From Micropterus salmoides (Eukaryota > Chordata > Actinopteri > Centrarchiformes > Centrarchidae): 64,000 nt of DNA. Made by a program: the position numbers and the translations under genes. How positions within the stretch are numbered: the stretch's first letter is position 1; every line of letters starts with the position of its first letter. The DNA is taken from assembly GCF_014851395.1 (NCBI RefSeq), contig NW_024043372.1, positions 7,081,490 through 7,145,489 on the forward strand, written 5' to 3'. Below the pieces are notes generated by a model. That model saw only the letters and a list, made by a program, of their open reading frames with translations. It did not search any database and was not told the DNA's origin. Below, in pieces: positions 1 to 9,290 of the stretch.

Positions 1-171
1 ACTACTACCCAATCAGAAGCAGAGAGGGGCGTGCCAATAAGAAGCTGGTAAACAGGGCTTCGTTTCAGCTGTACATGTTGCAACCAGCTTGGCAACATAG
101 ACTGGAGCAAGAGTTTCAGAGTGGTGAGTTATTAATCTGTAACAAAACTATCTTTCATCCATAAAGTTTTA

Positions 172-420
172 ACCATAGACTGTATATAAAAATGGACGTA
201 GCGTCCGTGACGTCACCCGTTGGTTTCTGAAGAGCTGTTTTGAAGCTCAAAATTGGCGGAGCTGGCCGGTGCCATCTTGGCAGCGTGTCACAGTGCATCA
301 CTCCCAGATAAATCAAAAATGGGCAAAGAGGCGGGTCGTGGGTGGAGCCGAGGTGACGTGTTGCTGAAACCACTCCCGCCTAGCTTGACGTGACCGAGTT
401 AGCTCAAGCTAAGGAGCTAA
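172..420 (+). repeat. Teleost interspersed repeat (ACTGTATATAAAAATGGACG type)
   Basis: The segment opens with ACCATAGACTGTATATAAAA and continues through a block containing GACGTCACCC and a CCATCTTGG motif. I recognise this order from a repeat dispersed in many fish genomes. I see no open frame or terminal inverted repeat, so the class (MITE or SINE-like) is undecided. The right boundary is approximate. Confidence 0.5.
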
Positions 421-854
421 TGCTATATTCTACACTGCGTTAGCAGAGGTAGCTTCTGCAGCCCTGGTGCTATATGGTGGAGGTTGGAACCTGTGGCCGT
501 GTTGTTATCAGCTCACAGTCAGGGTAAGACACCGGAAAATATTAAAATAAGTCGCATATCTGTTATAAATGTAGTAATGTGTTTTGCAACACTAATGTTA
601 GATTGTTAGGAAGTTAACAGTTAACTATGAATGAGTTATTAATTACATTAACGTTTACTTAACGTTACATCTCAAACGAACAATTTGAAGCAAATTATTC
701 TCTTTTACATAACTGTAGTCACGTTAACGTTAATTTATTCCCCACACACTATTTTGAGTAACTTTGCTGCTGTCGGCAGGGCTGTGTGGGATTATTGTCT
801 GAAATAGGACACCTGAGAGAGAAAGGTACTTTTTACATTTGTCACAAGATTCTT
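421..854. other. No gene seen
   Basis: AT-rich DNA with recurring TTAACGTTA-like words and no coding segment, splice-site pair or RNA gene that I can support. Confidence 0.5.
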
Positions 855-1188
855 GGCGAGGGGTGGTTCAGTGGTTAGCACTGTTGCCTCACCGCAAGAA
901 GGTTCTGGGTTCAAACCCTGGTTGCCCCGGCCTTTTTGTGTGGAGTTTCCAGGTGCTTCGGCTTCCTCCCACCATCCAAAGACATGCAGGTTAGGTTAAT
1001 TGGTTTCTTTGAAATTGTCCTTAAGTGTGGATGAGAGTGTGAGTGGTTGTTTGTCTATGTGTGGCCCTGCGATGGACTGGCGACCTGTCCAGAGTGTACC
1101 CCGCCTTTCGCCCAATGTCAGCTGGGATTGGCTCCAGCCCCCTGCGACCCTGTATGCAGGATAAGCGGTTGACGATGGATGGATGGAT
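855..1188 (+). mobile_element. tRNA-derived SINE
   Basis: A short interspersed element with a tRNA-like head. An A-box-like TGGTTCAGTGG lies at 864-874 and a B-box-like GGTTCAAACCC at 908-918, the two parts of an internal RNA polymerase III promoter. The body contains CAAAGACATGCAGGTTAGG and GGCGACCTGTCCAG, both typical of a SINE abundant in teleosts, and the 3' end runs into a GGAT tetranucleotide tail. Mobilisation would need a partner LINE reverse transcriptase; none is encoded here. I could not define target duplications. Several substitutions in the head suggest an old, inactive copy. Confidence 0.8.
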
Positions 1189-2949
1189 TCTTGTTGAGGT
1201 TTTGATGCCTCCATGTCTGCTACTCAAAGCTTAAACTTTGAGTCTAAAATAATGTTACTAGTCTTGGCTACTGGACATTTGACAGCAAATTGTCTTAAAT
1301 TGTTTTAAAGACGGTCTCCCTTATAATAGTGCTGTCAACATTAAAACACTGAGGCATTTTTTAAAGGAGCATCTAAAAAATTTTAGAATACCGTGGAAAA
1401 GTTCATTGTGAGCACCAGAACCAGACAGAGAGATTACAGGCTTCAGAAACCTTTGCAGGTGTTTTAAGTTAATTAGCTGATTAGAGAGGCAGACAGGTGA
1501 TCATTTATAATACAGAAACGTATTTATTCTAAAATTGTTATACATTTTGAGATACTGGAGTTTTTATTTCCATGAGTTGTAAACCGTAATCATCAAGATG
1601 AAAACAAAAAGGTGTAATCAATCTAGAATATATCAAAGATTCACTTTTTGAATTAAATTATGTCTCCACAATATTCAGATTTTTTAAGACTCATCTGTAT
1701 TGTTTACTTTATATTTTTCATCACCTGAAACATTTATCACACATTCTCCTCCCAGAGTCACACTGTGGATCAGATGTCCCAACTGGTGCCAGAGAGCTGC
1801 AGAGACCTGGGAAGCCTCATCATTGTGCTGCTGACTGAAGAGGAAAGGCCTTCTCACCTTCTGTTTACTTTGAGTTTTAAATATTGTCTATATTTGTATT
1901 ATAGGTCCATTTAAAAAAAGATACAGTTTATAGTTCACATTTTAATAAATTAATATTAGCACTCCCTGTCTTTACTACTTACTGAAAAGCTAATTGTATA
2001 CCACAGATAAAACATGAAACATTAAAGCTGAACTCTTGCTAAAGAACATCAGTTTAGTATAAGTTGAAAAGTAAAAATACTCCCATCATGTTTCACATGA
2101 AATGTTGAAAAGTAATTATGCAGTGTATTTCTGTAAGGAGCCTTACACCCAGTAACAGAGTTTCTGAAGAGTGCCTTGTTTGCTGCTCTGATCTAGTTTA
2201 AACACAGAAGAATGTGCACACATCCAAACCATCCTGTGGGTAAGTGCTGAAACAAAGAATGGTCTGCACAGATTAATTATGAATCCCACTAGGTGGTATT
2301 TATTGTGATGTTGCAAACTCTGATGTCTTAGAATGCACATAATAGGTGCATCTATACAATGTAAACCACACAAGACCTTCTAAAAGGTTGCAATAAATGA
2401 CACCTCGTACAGGGCGTCAAAACTATTCAGTGTGCAGATAATTCACAACAGAGTAACTTCTCAGTCAATATCACATTTGTCTCTAAAAGAAATGTTAAAA
2501 TAAAACCGTATATAACATCAACCTTTCATTTTTACTTTCTACTAACATATGATGTTAGTAGATGTTAATATAAAATGTTAACTATAAATATCATCTTAAT
2601 ATTTTCATTTACAGCTGTTAATTATAATATATTGTTGAGTTTAGATCACACAGGGAAACTGATGATGAATGAAGAATGTGATTTTATTATATGTATAATT
2701 AGTCTGATAAATTTTATAACAAAGTATTCCTATTACACAAGCAATAGTTTAACAAATTAAACTCTTGTCTTGCAACATAAATATTAAAAAGGTTACAAAT
2801 GTAAAAGTAGTTTTGTATGACTTGAAATGTGTTGAGTTATTATAATGATAGAATCTGTTGATAAGAACCCAGTGTCATAATTTCACATCAGTAGTGTTCA
2901 GGTGTTGTGAGTAAAAAGAAAAGCAGGAGCTGAAGAGCTGGAAGCTGGA
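1189..2949. other. Unassigned AT-rich stretch
   Basis: About 1.7 kb with no recognised repeat family. The only structure I can point to is the exon-like segment at 1756-1914, listed separately. The rest shows frequent stops in all frames and runs of A/T. Confidence 0.4.
1756..1914 (+). other. Exon-like open segment, unknown
   Basis: A pyrimidine-biased stretch ending in CTCCTCCCAG just before 1756 resembles a 3' splice site. From 1756 the frame stays open for 52 codons to TAA at 1912-1914. The translation begins SHTVDQMSQLVPESC and includes LLTEEERPSH. An AATAAA lies at 1944-1949. This would fit a terminal coding exon, but I recognise no protein family, found no upstream exon in the first 1.7 kb, and the last 15 or so codons look like non-coding AT-rich sequence. 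It may be chance or part of an unrecognised repeat. Confidence 0.18.
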
Positions 2950-2959
2950 GCTGTTCTCT

Positions 2960-3300
2960 CCTGTAGAGCTGGACACAGCAAATCACATCTGGAGGGTTCT
3001 GCAATCAGCTCCTCTGGCACCTGTAAAGACAACATTGGGTAGACAGTTAAGCAGCTTCTTCCAAAGTGCCATAAAGCTACTGAACTCTGAGATCGCCTCA
3101 GCATGAAAACCTCTCTGGTGTGTGACAGTAATTAGTGTGGCAATGTGAAATACACTGTTTACTAATATGTGCAATATACGGTTTGCTGCTGAACACTGTG
3201 CAATAATAATCCATGCTGCTAGACACATGCTGACTACTCAAGTCAGATCTTATTGAACGTTTATTATAAGGAACCTAATTTATATTTCTTATTGAACTGT
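2960..3300 (+). mobile_element. LINE 3' end, L2/CR1-like, truncated
   Basis: In the frame through 3044-3103 the translation includes LSSFFQSAIKLLNSE followed by a stop. This resembles the extreme C-terminus of fish L2/CR1-like LINE ORF2 proteins, where a basic segment precedes a 'SFxPSAIxLLN'-like motif. The downstream DNA carries TGTGCAATA-like words that I associate with the 3' untranslated region of such LINEs. Only the last 30 or so codons plus the tail remain, consistent with the usual 5' truncation. The family assignment rests on a short motif. Confidence 0.4.
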
Positions 3301-3429
3301 ACTACCTTTTTAGGTAAATTCTAACCCACCATACAAACTCAGAGGCGGCTCTCACACACCTAATTTCTCACCCTAACTAAACCATCGCCCTAGTTACAGC
3401 CCAGCTACCTGTCTGCAGGCATAAGAGCG

Positions 3430-3458
3430 TTTTTGTCAGCATTGTATGCTGACAAAAA
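3430..3458. repeat. Perfect 13-bp inverted repeat
   Basis: TTTTTGTCAGCAT at 3430-3442 is followed by a 3-nt spacer and its exact reverse complement at 3446-3458. No associated element was recognised. Confidence 0.85.
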
Positions 3459-3633
3459 AGTTGGATGAAAATCTCTGCAGGTAGCCTACAACATCCGTTC
3501 TGCCGATTAATGCATCCACTTCTTAAGCTCCTTATCAGAAATGTCGCTGATGCAGTTATCACCTCAAGGAATGCTACATCTCTTAAGTGTAATAACTTAT
3601 TGATGACTCAAAACGTCCAATATGTACTTCAAT

Positions 3634-3690
3634 CATCGGCACTGATGAAACCCACAAAGAATAGTATATCGTTTTTAAACAGTAACGTTA
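3634..3690 (+). repeat. Diverged direct repeat, copy A
   Basis: The order CACTGATGAA, CACAAAGAATA and GTTTTTAAACAGTA recurs at about 4817-4870 as CATTGATGAA, CACAAAGAATA and GTTTTTAAATAGTA. By eye identity is roughly three quarters. The two copies lie in the same orientation about 1.2 kb apart. Confidence 0.5.
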
Positions 3691-4079
3691 CAATCGGAGG
3701 TGCACGGCTCTCCTCGGTGAGCAGGTATAACAGTTTCAGGCAGGACTCCGCAGCCGCTCCCCCCTCGACTCTCTGCCTTTAAACCCTTTGTGTCCATCGG
3801 GTTCAGGTGCAGCTACTTATAATAGTATCTGACTAGTATCTAACACTGACTCCGTTACAGGACGTAGCTAAATCTCACATTGCCCGTTTGTAAGGTTTAC
3901 AGTTAACATAACGTCAGCTAATGTTAACTGAGAGCAGAGCCTTTCCAACTTCACAAAGATAGCTTTTCTTTAAAGCATTATCACCCTAATGTCTAACACT
4001 AAGGTTAACCTAATACATTTTGGCTTCTCTCTTCTTGCTGTCTTGTCTTTGACTCATTAAATGCTGAGGTTAGAACACT

Positions 4080-4238
4080 CTATCTCCCGTTGTCTATGAA
4101 GATTCTCAGTCATCCGAAGGACTTCTTCAGTTCAGAACTGAAGAAGTCCTTCGGATGAGGGACGAAACGTCTTCCAGTATCTTCAACCAAGTCCAGTTGC
4201 CCTTGATTTTAACCTTCGTTGGATATCTATCTCCTGTT
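4080..4238 (+). mobile_element. Short mobile unit, copy 1 (possibly Penelope-like)
   Basis: This copy shares its terminus (CCTTCGTTGG on this strand) and a long internal block with 33154-33419, there in the opposite orientation. It is bounded by imperfect 12-bp direct repeats, CTATCTCCCGTT at 4080-4091 and CTATCTCCTGTT at 4227-4238, taken as target duplications. It contains a perfect hairpin (4110-4158) and the motif GGATGAGGGACGAAACGTC at 4153-4171, conserved in copy 2. Variable 10-15-bp duplications and partly inverted copies are known for Penelope-like retroelements, some of which carry hammerhead motifs. No coding sequence is present, so the class is an inference. Confidence 0.5.
4110..4158. 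repeat. Perfect 24-bp hairpin
   Basis: The arm at 4110-4133 (starting TCATCCGAAGG) is the exact reverse complement of 4135-4158, with a single unpaired base at 4134. It lies inside the mobile unit at 4080-4238. In the other copy the corresponding sequence is not palindromic. Confidence 0.95.
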
Positions 4239-4620
4239 AACTTAGCATCGTTAGCAGCTTGGGGCTGCTTGTATCTAGCTAATTAGTGTAATGAGCAGAT
4301 ACCTGTTAAATATTAACACATAAAAAAAATACAGGAATTTCACTCACCAACTGGAGCACAGACTTCCTGGAGGTTCTCTCGCCAATAGACTGCACAGCCT
4401 GCCATTATTCATCTTGTATCTGCATGTAGAAATGTCCATAGGTTTGCAAACCTCTTACATGCACAAAAAAGGTATATAATGCTATAAAGGAGATGGAAAA
4501 AGCCAAAAAGCACAACAATGATAATACCTCTTTATAAATGTTTTTAAAATGCGTGAAAACATCCAAAATTGTAATCCTAACCCTTAAGGAAGGGGGGCGA
4601 CAGTGCTTATGTGTAGGCGT

Positions 4621-4623
<3 letters not shown>
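4239..4623. other. No gene seen
   Basis: AT-rich sequence between the mobile unit and the GT microsatellite, with no recognised feature. Confidence 0.5.

Positions 4624-4709
<86 letters not shown>
4624..4709 (+). repeat. (GT)n microsatellite
   Basis: An uninterrupted GT/TG dinucleotide run of about 86 bp. It produces artificial Cys/Val-rich open frames on + and His/Thr-rich frames on -, none of which is a gene. Confidence 0.98.
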
Positions 4710-4714
<5 letters not shown>

Positions 4715-6749
4715 GTGGCAGAAGAGGAACAGTTGTATCTTGCTGAAGAGACGGAGCCCCAGCTTCACCGGTGTTGTGCTGACTTGTCCGCACCTCGTGG
4801 GACGTTCAGATCATTTATCACCATTGATGAACAACACAAAGAATATGACATTGTTTTTAAATAGTACTTGAAATAGACCCACAAGGAACCGCAACATGCT
4901 TGTAGACCGGTGAATGACGAATGGCGATTAGAGAGAAAATGGTCAACAACAAGCCTCAGTTTAGCTAGAAATGTTTAGCTAGAAAAGTTACACTGACTAA
5001 TAAAAAGAGACTGCAGCTCTGCAGATTCTCCGCGTGTAACCCCCCCTCCCCCCGCTCGCAATCGGCGCCACACAAACACACATGATTCCACTCTCAGTCG
5101 ACTATAGGCAAGACTTGACAATTCTGATTATATATATAAGTGAAAAAATGGACAGAAAGAGATTCATAGTGCAGACATGATTAATATGAGTTTACTTTTC
5201 AATAGTTTCTTCTCAAATTCTCTCCCTGCTTTTATCTTTATCAAAACAGATTGCAAACAAGGACAACGCAGATACAAAAAAATCCAGACAGCATCCAGCC
5301 GGAGGTGTTTCTTTTTGGTTATGAAAAGAAAATAAGAATTACACAGAAAGAAGACCCAGAATTAAAGATCAAAATCTACAGCAAGAGATTGCATGATTAG
5401 GCTTTTGATTAGTGCAGTGCCCCCCACCTACACATCCTTGTTCCCAACTTTGATACACTGAGCTCCCCCACCTCTACGTTCTCCTCCTATTCCCACTTTG
5501 GTTTTCGTTGTTGTGAAGCCCTAACACATCAGTTCCAACTGGGTCAGATATGAGAGGGGGAAAGAGAGGAGAGGAGGGAAGTGGGGCGAAGTAGTATCTG
5601 TCTCTTTCAGAAACTACTGTTGCCTTTGTGTCATATCAACTTATTCATGTCAGCTGTCACCTCTCATCTGACACAACAGCCTGATGTATCGTATTACCAC
5701 ACAAAAACAGGACATAAACAGAACTGATAAAGGAGAGAAAGACATTTTTTTTGTGTGTGTGTGTGTGTGTGTGTGGCTATACAGACAGGGCTCTATTTGA
5801 ATCAAGAGTGTGATGGAAAGTACATTTCAATGTATCTTGTTAAGTGTGCTGAGGGTCATTGTAAAGGTAGATACCTTAACAGCTATGACAACTGGCCAAG
5901 AGCATCTGCTCCGTTCCAATTATAATATGCAAGGGTCAATTTAGTCATTTTGGGGCCTAAGGCAAACAGAGTCATTAAGTCCTGCACATTCCTTATTCTC
6001 CCCCTTTTCAATCCATATTTATCTTCTTTATCTTATCTTTTCTTCTTTTCAACAGTGTTTATCTGTAATTGCACATGTAAAAAAACAAAACAAAACATAT
6101 TGAGTTCAACAAATGCAAATATCTATAAAATCTTATTTTCATAAACAATATGATATCTGCACAATAAGATTGTACTTTATTGTCCATTCACATGAAATAT
6201 GTCATTGGTTGTCATTATTTACCTACGTTAAACCGGCAGGTATAACCTCTGTACTGGAGCCTCTTGCTGCCGCCCAAACTGTCAAAGTTGTTTACGGTCT
6301 TCTGTCTTGCGTTACTAAAGTGAGAAGATAACACGCAAGACAATAAGAGGTTAATTATGGAGACATAAACAACATAATATACTGTTAAAAATTGTAATCT
6401 TTTCTCATTGTCTCTGACTTTCTATTGTCCCTCTCTTTCCTCTTAACTCAGTTAGAGTGAGTGTGTTATCAGAATAGTAATGGACGCATGTAGTAGCAGC
6501 ATCACTTTAACAACCTGGGCTAGTGTTCCTCTTTGCTAGTTTTAGCAATGCTAACACCAGGCTTGTTGCTGTTTAGTAATGTTAGCTTCATCTGTAGCTG
6601 CAGTGAAAAAGGTTGTTACTTTACTAAAAGCTTTGTTAAACTTTATGCATTCAAGATACAATGTTTGAAGATCAATTTTCAGCTGACCTTTGCACCTCAC
6701 TTTTGAATATGAATCATTCATCATCAATCATTTGCATAATTTTATTTTA
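4710..6749. other. No gene seen; diverged repeat copy B
   Basis: The segment at about 4817-4870 is related to 3634-3690. A short (GT)n run lies at 5752-5775. GA-rich sequence occurs near 5550-5590. Nothing else recognisable was found. Confidence 0.45.
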
Positions 6750-6822
6750 TGCTAACACGCTCACAATGACAACGCAAATGTTAAACAGATATAATGTTTA
6801 CCCTGTTCACCATCTTAGTTTA
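6750..6822 (-). mobile_element. Teleost LINE-tail-like repeat, left part (Expander-like?)
   Basis: Read on -, this contains GATGGTGAAC, GTAAACATTATA and CATTGTGAGCGTGTTAGC, a block I know from a very common fish repeat (tentatively the Expander type). It ends where the consensus continues at 8691-8806 in the same orientation, so the two parts look like one copy split by later insertions. Confidence 0.5.
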
Positions 6823-6835
6823 TAATAATATTTAT

Positions 6836-6900
6836 TTTTAATATTAATCTTTATTTACAGAGCACTTTTCAAAAACAAGTTACAAACTGCTTTAACAAGT
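6836..6900 (-). repeat. L2-like 3' tail fragment
   Basis: The words TTTATTTACAGAGCACTTTT and AACTGCTTTAACAAG resemble the 3' tail shared by fish L2 LINEs and their SINE partners (AAAGTGCTT...TGCTCTATAAATAAA on the other strand). It could be the 3' end of the retroelement whose ORF1-like remnant lies at 7559-8534. Confidence 0.4.
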
Positions 6901-6962
6901 GCAAAGGCAATAAAACACATAAGAATAAATCCCCCCGCGTCCCTGTACCCTGGACCACAGGG

Positions 6963-7394
6963 TGTGACATCCCCGGGACATCCTTGTCTCTATTAGGTTG
7001 CTGAGTGTTCATGTGTGTTCTGTTGTAGTTGTCAGTAGGCGGGGTCGTTGTTGTCATCGTGTTGGAGCCACCTGGGGCCCGGAGTTCTTCATATATAAAG
7101 TAGGTCCTACCTGTTGCACTTTGGGAGATAGAGAGGAGGGAAACGCAGTTCCCTTTACTCCTCACTCCTCATTATTTTGCTTTCTTTATTGACATTACAT
7201 TGCACTCATCATTTCATTTGTGCAAACATGCGGACACTATTGATTTACTGATTACCATACTACACTGCCTTATTTTGAGTAATTATGTTAAGCAAATGTT
7301 TAAGTTGTTAAGTTGTAAAGTAATGGTATTGTTGCTGCAGCATGTTGTTGCTGTGTGATTATTTATGTCAGGGTTTTTGAGCCAGGCCGTGACA
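6963..7394 (+). mobile_element. Solo LTR with 5-bp target duplication
   Basis: A 432-bp segment starts TGTGACATCC and ends GGCCGTGACA, with the TG...CA ends typical of retroviral-type LTRs. It is flanked by identical 5-bp direct repeats, CAGGG at 6958-6962 and 7395-7399. A TATA-like ATATATAAAG lies at 7091-7100, giving + orientation. No internal gag-pol is adjacent, so this is a solo LTR, presumably left by recombination between two LTRs. The sequence resembles a Gypsy-type LTR I recall from fish. Intact ends and a perfect duplication suggest a fairly young insertion. Confidence 0.85.
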
Positions 7395-7558
7395 CAGGGC
7401 AACCCATTTGCTTAGTGTTAGTGAACATGCCAGGACGCAACGGACACAGCTAGCTCGATGGGATGGGGTTGGTGGTGGGGAATTAATAATAATTTAATGT
7501 GTTTTAATGAGGAGTTAGCTCTTTGAGGAATGTAAGCATACAATAATGTAAACATGTT

Positions 7559-8534
7559 TTACTCAAAAAATGGCTTCCACATTCTCAAAAGCCGTACCAT
7601 AGTGTACACAAGCAGCACATGTAAAACAATGGCTTCTTGAACACAAGACAGGGGGATACGGCCTCCCTCCCTCCATAACCGGTCACTTAGCCAGTCCCTC
7701 CCGTCCCCAGCCGCAGGAAGGCTAGTGGGGTTAGCCTGGACTTGTCCAGGCAAGACATGGGTCTGCTCACCCGGGTGCATATGTGAATTTATAGAGGTGG
7801 TGACTTCATCCATAGAGGTGGTGAATTCAGTGAGCAGTTCGCCAGATTCTGAAGAAAAAAGGAAGCTGATGCAGTAGGGACACTTCTATCTATACGTCAC
7901 GCACGCATCGTATAGATAGCAGCGACGTGCTATTGGTCAGCTACGTGCACAATAAAAATTTCAGTGGGCAAGTGTGTGATTGGTGGATAGAGTCTAGTAG
8001 AGGGTGGAGCCTGTGTGAGATAGAACTGCTTCCACACAGTGTGCTAACTGAGGATGGGGTGTCTGAGCTGCCAAGTGTTGTGTTGGATTAGTGTCAGGGA
8101 GTCATGGAGCCACAGGTGCAGCCGCTGGGTGGACCGGAGTGTCGTTAGGAGGTTGGAGAGACCGATGTAACCACAGACCACCACTTTAGCCCTGGTTGAC
8201 TGGTGCTTCGGTGTAGAGCAGGAGGAAAGCTGGGGAAGGGGAGAGGGGTCCCACAGCACGGTGTCCTGGATGTTAGCGGTAGTGCTAAGAGAGGCAATCT
8301 GTTTGGCTTGTAATGAAGTCACATCCATCAAGCTGGTCAGGAGGGAGTCTGTCTCTTAGAGTTCCTCTAAAGCCGTTGGATGTCTTTCTTAAGGTCAGCA
8401 ATGTTTTTGTTTGCTTTCTTAAGGAGTATACAGTCCTCATGGGGCAGAGTTGTCTCGTCTAGCATAGCCACCGGAGCATTATTGTGATCAGTAGCGTCGA
8501 TGCAGTTTGTACAGTCATCTAGCTTAAGATCCAT
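7559..8534 (-). pseudogene. Retroelement ORF1-like remnant
   Basis: On -, an ATG at 8532-8534 opens 55 codons that include LPHEDCILLKKANKNI and DLKKDIQRL, a charged, coiled-coil-like end. Later frames (to 7559) include HMHPGEQTHVLPGQ. The arrangement, a short coiled coil then Pro/Ser-rich low-complexity sequence, resembles ORF1/gag-like proteins of fish LINEs, but I cannot name the family. Stops and frame changes show it is dead. It lies with the solo LTR between the two halves of an older repeat (6750-6822 and 8691-8806), so it was probably part of one insertion. Confidence 0.3.
7886..7919. repeat. Perfect 11-bp inverted repeat
   Basis: CTATCTATACG at 7886-7896 pairs with CGTATAGATAG at 7909-7919 across a 12-nt spacer. 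Confidence 0.85.
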
Positions 8535-8690
8535 GTTGGATGACTGAAATCCTTAACCCACATAAAAACATAACTTAAATGAAAAGGATCTAAAACGTGT
8601 AACTTAAAAGTGTGGATTAAAATTAGATAAAAGTCAGGTTTAAGATAGAGCCTCTGACAGGTAGCTACAGATGCCAATGCATGCGCACAA

Positions 8691-8806
8691 GGTAACATTT
8701 GCTAATTAGCACTAAACACAAAGTACAGCTGAGGCTGAAGGGAATGTCATTCATTTTGCAAGTATTTAGTTGTAAACCAAAGTGGTGGACAATTTAGAAA
8801 TTTTGA
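8691..8806 (-). mobile_element. Teleost repeat, right part (Expander-like?)
   Basis: Read on -, it contains ACTTTGTGTTTAGTGCTAAT, part of the same common fish repeat as 6750-6822. The two pieces are consecutive in my memory of the consensus and in the same orientation. Confidence 0.5.
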
Positions 8807-9211
8807 ACAGCTTCAGTGCTCCTTGCCAAGTCTGTGGGACTCTACTGGAGGGATGCACACCATTCATCCACGAGATATTCACTCATTTATACACATGAAA
8901 ACTGAACTGAAGGTATTATAAAACAAAGAATAAGTAGAGTCAAAGGAATATTGGTATACTGAGGGTTAAAGGGAGGGAGAAGACACTTATGAAGAGACAG
9001 AGCGGAGGAAGAAGAGACAGAGATATGTGAAAGGTCAAAAGTTCAAGAAGGAAGGAGAAGGACAGAGTGAAGCAGACGGTGGCGGCTGTGCAATATCCAG
9101 TCAGTTTCAGTAACTGTCCCAATACAATTTAACACAAACTGCAGGATACCACTGCTTTGTGAAATAGTCAGAAAAACAGTGGACATAAACATAGAAAGGA
9201 GAATGAAAAGG
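8807..9211. other. No gene; GA-rich patch
   Basis: A purine-rich patch of GGGAGGGAGAAG type lies at about 8965-9065. No coding or RNA gene seen. Confidence 0.45.
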
Positions 9212-9290
9212 AAATACTCAAGTTAAGCACAAATACCTCTAATTTGTACTTCAGTACAGTAGGCCTACTTAAGTTACTGTCCACCACTGG
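9212..9290 (-). repeat. Teleost CAGTGGTGG-type repeat end
   Basis: Read on -, it starts CCAGTGGTGGACAGTAACTT and continues with GAAGTACAAATT and TTGAGTATTTCC. This matches a widespread fish repeat that begins with GTGGAAAGTAACTAAGTAC. A second copy in + orientation begins at 38651. Confidence 0.55.

Larger units (their letters stand above)
3301..4079. other. No gene; small hairpin and diverged repeat
   Basis: There is a 105-codon open frame on + at 3465-3782, but it matches nothing I recognise and its composition is unremarkable. Part of it (about 3634-3690) resembles 4815-4870, so it probably belongs to a repeat. Confidence 0.4.

Noticed and set aside
855..925. tRNA gene (A- and B-box matches)
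   Set aside because: The head lacks a foldable acceptor and anticodon arm and continues into a SINE body with a GGAT tail.
4538..4864. 108-codon frame with a long Val-Cys repeat
   Set aside because: It is a GT microsatellite translation; the flanks have no recognised motif.
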